DNA of 64,000 nucleotides from 66-474 sp050737995 (GTDB taxonomy: Bacteria > Pseudomonadota > Gammaproteobacteria > Xanthomonadales > Rhodanobacteraceae). The notes beneath the pieces were generated by a model. That model had not been told where the DNA came from. It saw nothing but the letters and a program-made list of their open reading frames with translations, and made no database searches. Shown piece by piece: positions 61,033 to 64,000 of this stretch; position 1 is the first letter of the stretch; every line of letters begins with the position of its first letter. The position numbers were made by a program, and so were the translations under genes. The DNA lies in contig JBOHYR010000141.1 in the NCBI GenBank assembly GCA_050737995.1, positions 38,806 through 102,805 on the forward strand, written 5' to 3'.

Positions 61033-63549
61033 ATGACTACCGATACTCCAGAATCCCTGACCGCGACTATCGAGCTGCCGGTACTGCCGCTGCGCGACGT
61101 GGTGGTATACCCGCACATGGTGATCCCGCTGTTCGTCGGCCGCGAGAAGTCGATGAAAGCGCTGGAAGCGGCGATGGAGGGCGACCGGCGTATCCTGTTG
61201 CTGGCGCAAAAACAACCGGAAACCGACGACCCCGGCGAAGACGACCTGAACACGATCGGCACCATCGGCAGCCTGCTGCAATTGGTGAAACTGCCCGACG
61301 GCACAGTGAAGGTGCTGGTCGAGGGCCAGTCGCGAGCGCAGTTGCAGCGGTGTTTCGAGACCGATGGCATGTTGCGTGGAGATGTCGTGTCGTTGCAACC
61401 GGTCTTCGATCGTCCGGCAGCCGAACTCGAAACCGCCGCACGCATGCTGATCGGTTTGTTCGAGCAACTGGTGCGCCAGAGCCGCAAGCTGCCGCCGGAA
61501 GTGCTGACCGGGCTGTCTGGCATTGACGATCTTTCGCGCCTCGCCGATTCGATTGCCGCGCATCTATCGGTGCGCCTGTCCGACAAGCAGAAAGTGCTCG
61601 ACACGATCGCGGTCGGCGCTCGCACCGAAATGCTAATTGGCCTCGTAGAGAGCGAGCTCGACTTGCAACAGGTCGAGAAACGCATCCGCGGACGCATCAA
61701 GACCCAGATGGAGAAGAGTCAGCGCGAGTATTACCTCAACGAGCAGATGAAGGCGATCCAGAAGGAACTGGGCGATATCGAGGAAGGTGGCAACGAAATC
61801 GACGCTCTGGCAAGGAAGATCGATTCCTCGGGCATGCCCAAGGCCGTGCTCGCAAAGGCCAAGGCCGAGTTCAACAAACTCAAGCAAATGCCACCGATGT
61901 CGGCCGAAGCCACGGTGGTACGCAATTACCTGGACTGGATGACTGGTGTGCCATGGAAGAAGCGCAGCAAGATACGCAAGGATCTGCGCATGGCCGAGCG
62001 TGTACTAAACGAAGACCATTACGGGCTGGAAAAAGTGAAGGAACGCATCCTCGAATTCCTGGCCGTGCAGCAGCGCGTGAACAAGATCAAGGGGCCGATC
62101 CTGTGCCTGGTCGGGCCGCCCGGCGTCGGCAAGACCTCGCTCGGGCATTCGATCGCGCGCGCGACAAACCGCAAGTTCGTGCGCCAGAGCCTGGGCGGCG
62201 TGCGCGACGAAGCCGAGAGCCGTGGCCACCGCCGCACGTACATCGGTTCGCTCCCGGGCCGCATCATCCAGAACATGTCCAAGGTCGGGACCAGGAACCC
62301 GATGTTCATGCTCGACGAGATCGACAAAATGGCGATGGACTTTCGCGGCGATCCGTCCGCAGCGCTGCTGGAGGTCCTCGATCCCGAACAGAACCATACC
62401 TTCACCGACCATTACCTCGAGGTCGAGTTCGACTTGTCCGAGGTGATGTGGATTGCGACCGCCAACACGATGAACATTCCGGCGCCGTTGCTGGATCGCA
62501 TGGAGGTGATCCGCATCCCCGGTTACACCGAGGAAGAGAAGGTCGCGATCGCAACAAAGTACCTGCTGCCCAAACAGATCAAGGCAGCGGGCCTGAGGGA
62601 GCACGAGCTCTCCGTGTCCGAAGGTTCGCTGCGCGACATCATCCGTTACTACACGCGCGAGTCGGGCGTGCGCAATCTGGAACGCGAACTCGCCAAGATA
62701 TGCCGCAAGGTTGTCAAGGAGCTGACGCTGGCGGAAACCGGCAATGCCGCGAAGAAATCCGCGGAAATGGCACCCGTCAAGGCGAAGCCTGCGTCACGCA
62801 AGCGCGCCGCCGCCAAGGTCAAGGTGGAGTCACGCAACCTCGACAAGTACCTGGGCGTGCGCCGCTTCGACTTCGGCCGCAAGGAACAGCAGAACGAAGT
62901 CGGGCTGGTCACCGGACTCGCGTGGACCTCGGTCGGCGGCGACCTGCTCAGCATCGAAGCCACCGTGGTGCCCGGCAAGGGCAAGCTGATCCTGACCGGC
63001 CAGCTCGGCGACGTGATGAAGGAATCGATCCAGGCGGCGCAGTCGGTGGTGCGCGCACGCAGCCAACTGCTCGGCATCGACGCGAACTTCCACGACAAGT
63101 ACGACATCCACGTGCACGTGCCGGAAGGCGCGACGCCCAAGGACGGCCCGAGCGCCGGCATCGCGATGTGCACGGCGCTGGTGTCGGCGCTCACGAAAAA
63201 CCCGGTGCGCGCAGAACTCGCGATGACCGGCGAGATCACCCTGCGCGGCCGGGTGCTGCCGATCGGCGGCCTCAAGGAGAAGCTGCTGGCGGCGCATCGT
63301 GGCGGCATCACCAGCGTGATCATTCCCGATGAAAACAGGAAGGACCTCGCGGACATACCGAAAAACATCACCGACGCCTTGACTATCCATGCTGTGCGCT
63401 GGATCGATCAGGTGCTGGAGCTCGCGCTGGAGCGTCCGCTGACGCCGTTGCCGGTGCATGCCGATCCGGTCGCAACGGAAGCCGGGAAACTGACGCCCGA
63501 AACCGCACACGAGTCCACGGATGATGGCGCCGCGGCGCGCACGCATTGA
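61033..63549 (+). CDS. lon: ATP-dependent Lon protease
   Basis: The 838-residue enzyme degrades damaged and regulatory proteins. It has the LON substrate-binding domain (12-215), a coiled-coil (215-300), the AAA+ module with Walker A GPPGVGKTS (361-369) and Walker B MFMLDEIDKM, and the protease domain with Ser707 (PKDGPSAGIAM) and Lys750 (GGLKEKLLAAHRGG). An extra Lys/Ala-rich stretch lies between the AAA+ and protease domains (about 571-600), and the C-terminus has about 25 residues with TPETAHES beyond the usual end. It is followed by an HU gene, the classical lon-hup order. Confidence 0.97.
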   Translation: MTTDTPESLTATIELPVLPLRDVVVYPHMVIPLFVGREKSMKALEAAMEGDRRILLLAQKQPETDDPGEDDLNTIGTIGSLLQLVKLPDGTVKVLVEGQSRAQLQRCFETDGMLRGDVVSLQPVFDRPAAELETAARMLIGLFEQLVRQSRKLPPEVLTGLSGIDDLSRLADSIAAHLSVRLSDKQKVLDTIAVGARTEMLIGLVESELDLQQVEKRIRGRIKTQMEKSQREYYLNEQMKAIQKELGDIEEGGNEIDALARKIDSSGMPKAVLAKAKAEFNKLKQMPPMSAEATVVRNYLDWMTGVPWKKRSKIRKDLRMAERVLNEDHYGLEKVKERILEFLAVQQRVNKIKGPILCLVGPPGVGKTSLGHSIARATNRKFVRQSLGGVRDEAESRGHRRTYIGSLPGRIIQNMSKVGTRNPMFMLDEIDKMAMDFRGDPSAALLEVLDPEQNHTFTDHYLEVEFDLSEVMWIATANTMNIPAPLLDRMEVIRIPGYTEEEKVAIATKYLLPKQIKAAGLREHELSVSEGSLRDIIRYYTRESGVRNLERELAKICRKVVKELTLAETGNAAKKSAEMAPVKAKPASRKRAAAKVKVESRNLDKYLGVRRFDFGRKEQQNEVGLVTGLAWTSVGGDLLSIEATVVPGKGKLILTGQLGDVMKESIQAAQSVVRARSQLLGIDANFHDKYDIHVHVPEGATPKDGPSAGIAMCTALVSALTKNPVRAELAMTGEITLRGRVLPIGGLKEKLLAAHRGGITSVIIPDENRKDLADIPKNITDALTIHAVRWIDQVLELALERPLTPLPVHADPVATEAGKLTPETAHESTDDGAAARTH

Positions 63550-63660
63550 TGCGACGGTGCCGTCCCCATCCGGCACTTGCATTTCGGCGCGTGACGTGAT
63601 CCTGTAGTCAGACTGTTGCATGCCACATGTCGATGCGCTGAAATCCAAGCCCTGCCTTTA

Positions 63661-63689
63661 TTGCGTGCCCTCCGGGGCGCTGGTATAAA
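63661..63689 (+). promoter_or_regulatory. Promoter of the HU gene
   Basis: TTGCGT (63661-63666) and TATAAA (63684-63689) with a 17-base spacer form a good sigma-70-type promoter. The leader to the ATG is about 140 bases long. Confidence 0.65.
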
Positions 63690-63833
63690 GGCCGTGCCGT
63701 GCGACGCACGAATCAATGTTGCGCATCGATACGGGAACTGCAACACGACCGGACTGGACGCCTCCGTCGTTTTCCGGAAAGCGTCTTCCACCGAACATTC
63801 CGCGGGCTGCTCGAAACCCTAGAGGGAGTCTCC

Positions 63834-64000
63834 ATGAACAAATCTGAATTGATCAACGCAATTGCCGATCACGCCGACCTGTCCAAAGCAGATGCCGGAC
63901 GTGCACTCGATGCCGTCACGGACCAAATCAAACGCGCGCTCACGAAGGGCGACGACGTTTCACTGGTCGGCTTCGGCACCTTCGTGGTGCGCAAGCGTGC
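63834..64000 (+). CDS. hupB: DNA-binding protein HU, cut by the window edge
   Basis: The first 55 residues are present: MNKSELINAIADHADLSKAD followed by DQIKRALTKGDDVSLVGFGT and FVVRKRA. This is HU/IHF family and, from its place after lon, HU-beta. It packs DNA and aids replication and repair. GGGAG precedes the ATG. The DNA-binding arms lie beyond the window. Confidence 0.95.
   Translation, partial: MNKSELINAIADHADLSKADAGRALDAVTDQIKRALTKGDDVSLVGFGTFVVRKR

Noticed and set aside
61953..63332. A 459-codon open frame inside lon in another frame
   Set aside because: Arg/Gly/Pro-rich translation typical of a shifted high-GC frame; lon itself is unmistakable.
1..64000. tRNA, rRNA, CRISPR, transposase or defence genes
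   Set aside because: I looked for cloverleaf consensus, regularly spaced repeats, DDE or tyrosine recombinase proteins and restriction or toxin genes and found none that I could support.

Overview
The window is high-GC DNA from a gammaproteobacterium, most likely of the Xanthomonadales/Lysobacterales and perhaps Rhodanobacteraceae-like. Supporting signs are a 689-residue FimX with degenerate GGDEF and EAL domains, the mtaD-ubiG-mupP gene order, a 1,648-residue NAD-dependent glutamate dehydrogenase, a long DksA with a lysine-rich head, and lon followed by an HU gene. This placement is inferred from gene content and was not tested by phylogeny. I see no rRNA, tRNA, CRISPR array, intact insertion sequence or phage module.

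Layout. 0-3.3 kb: a YtrA-type GntR regulator with an ABC transporter, led by a small exported protein and ending in a DUF2884 lipoprotein. 3.5-8.2 kb: an FKBP isomerase, pterin carbinolamine dehydratase, two small cytochromes c, an AhpD-like protein, and an NfeD-slipin pair. 8.2-11 kb: a PadR/HAAS pair, a small membrane protein, a DUF488 protein and two gene remnants. 11-18 kb: YggS, a TraB-family protein, and agmatine-to-putrescine genes (aguA, aguB) flanking a TolB-like/TPR membrane protein. 18-24 kb: the cysteine-poor L36, transketolase, a large exported serine protease and YpjD. 24-29 kb: an amino-acid permease, M61 peptidase and exported hydrolase, which separate ypjD from ffh. 29-32.4 kb: ffh, rpsP, rimM, trmD, rplS.

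32.8-43 kb: a short-chain dehydrogenase, an aldo/keto reductase remnant and two tandem RND efflux pumps without an outer-membrane channel. 43-53 kb: NAD-glutamate dehydrogenase, NAD kinase, FimX, and the EpmB/EF-P divergent pair. 53-60.8 kb: mtaD, then a coupled ubiG-mupP-squalene-synthase-like-folE2 run, facing yidD-pyrC, with dksA divergent. 61-64 kb: lon and the start of an HU gene.

Most of the window is core metabolism and translation. Points that stand out: (1) FolE2, a long-form dihydroorotase and a DksA that has lost three of four zinc-finger cysteines lie within 4 kb, and a cysteine-poor L36 lies elsewhere in the window; these families are known zinc-sparing paralogues in other bacteria. 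(2) Four decayed gene fragments (alpha/beta hydrolase, TonB C-terminal domain, serine hydrolase, aldo/keto reductase) fill gaps between intact genes, pointing to ongoing deletion. (3) Several unusual but plausible operons (aguA-TPR-aguB, the ubiG-folE2 run). I did not find a clear defence island or a wholly new multi-gene system.
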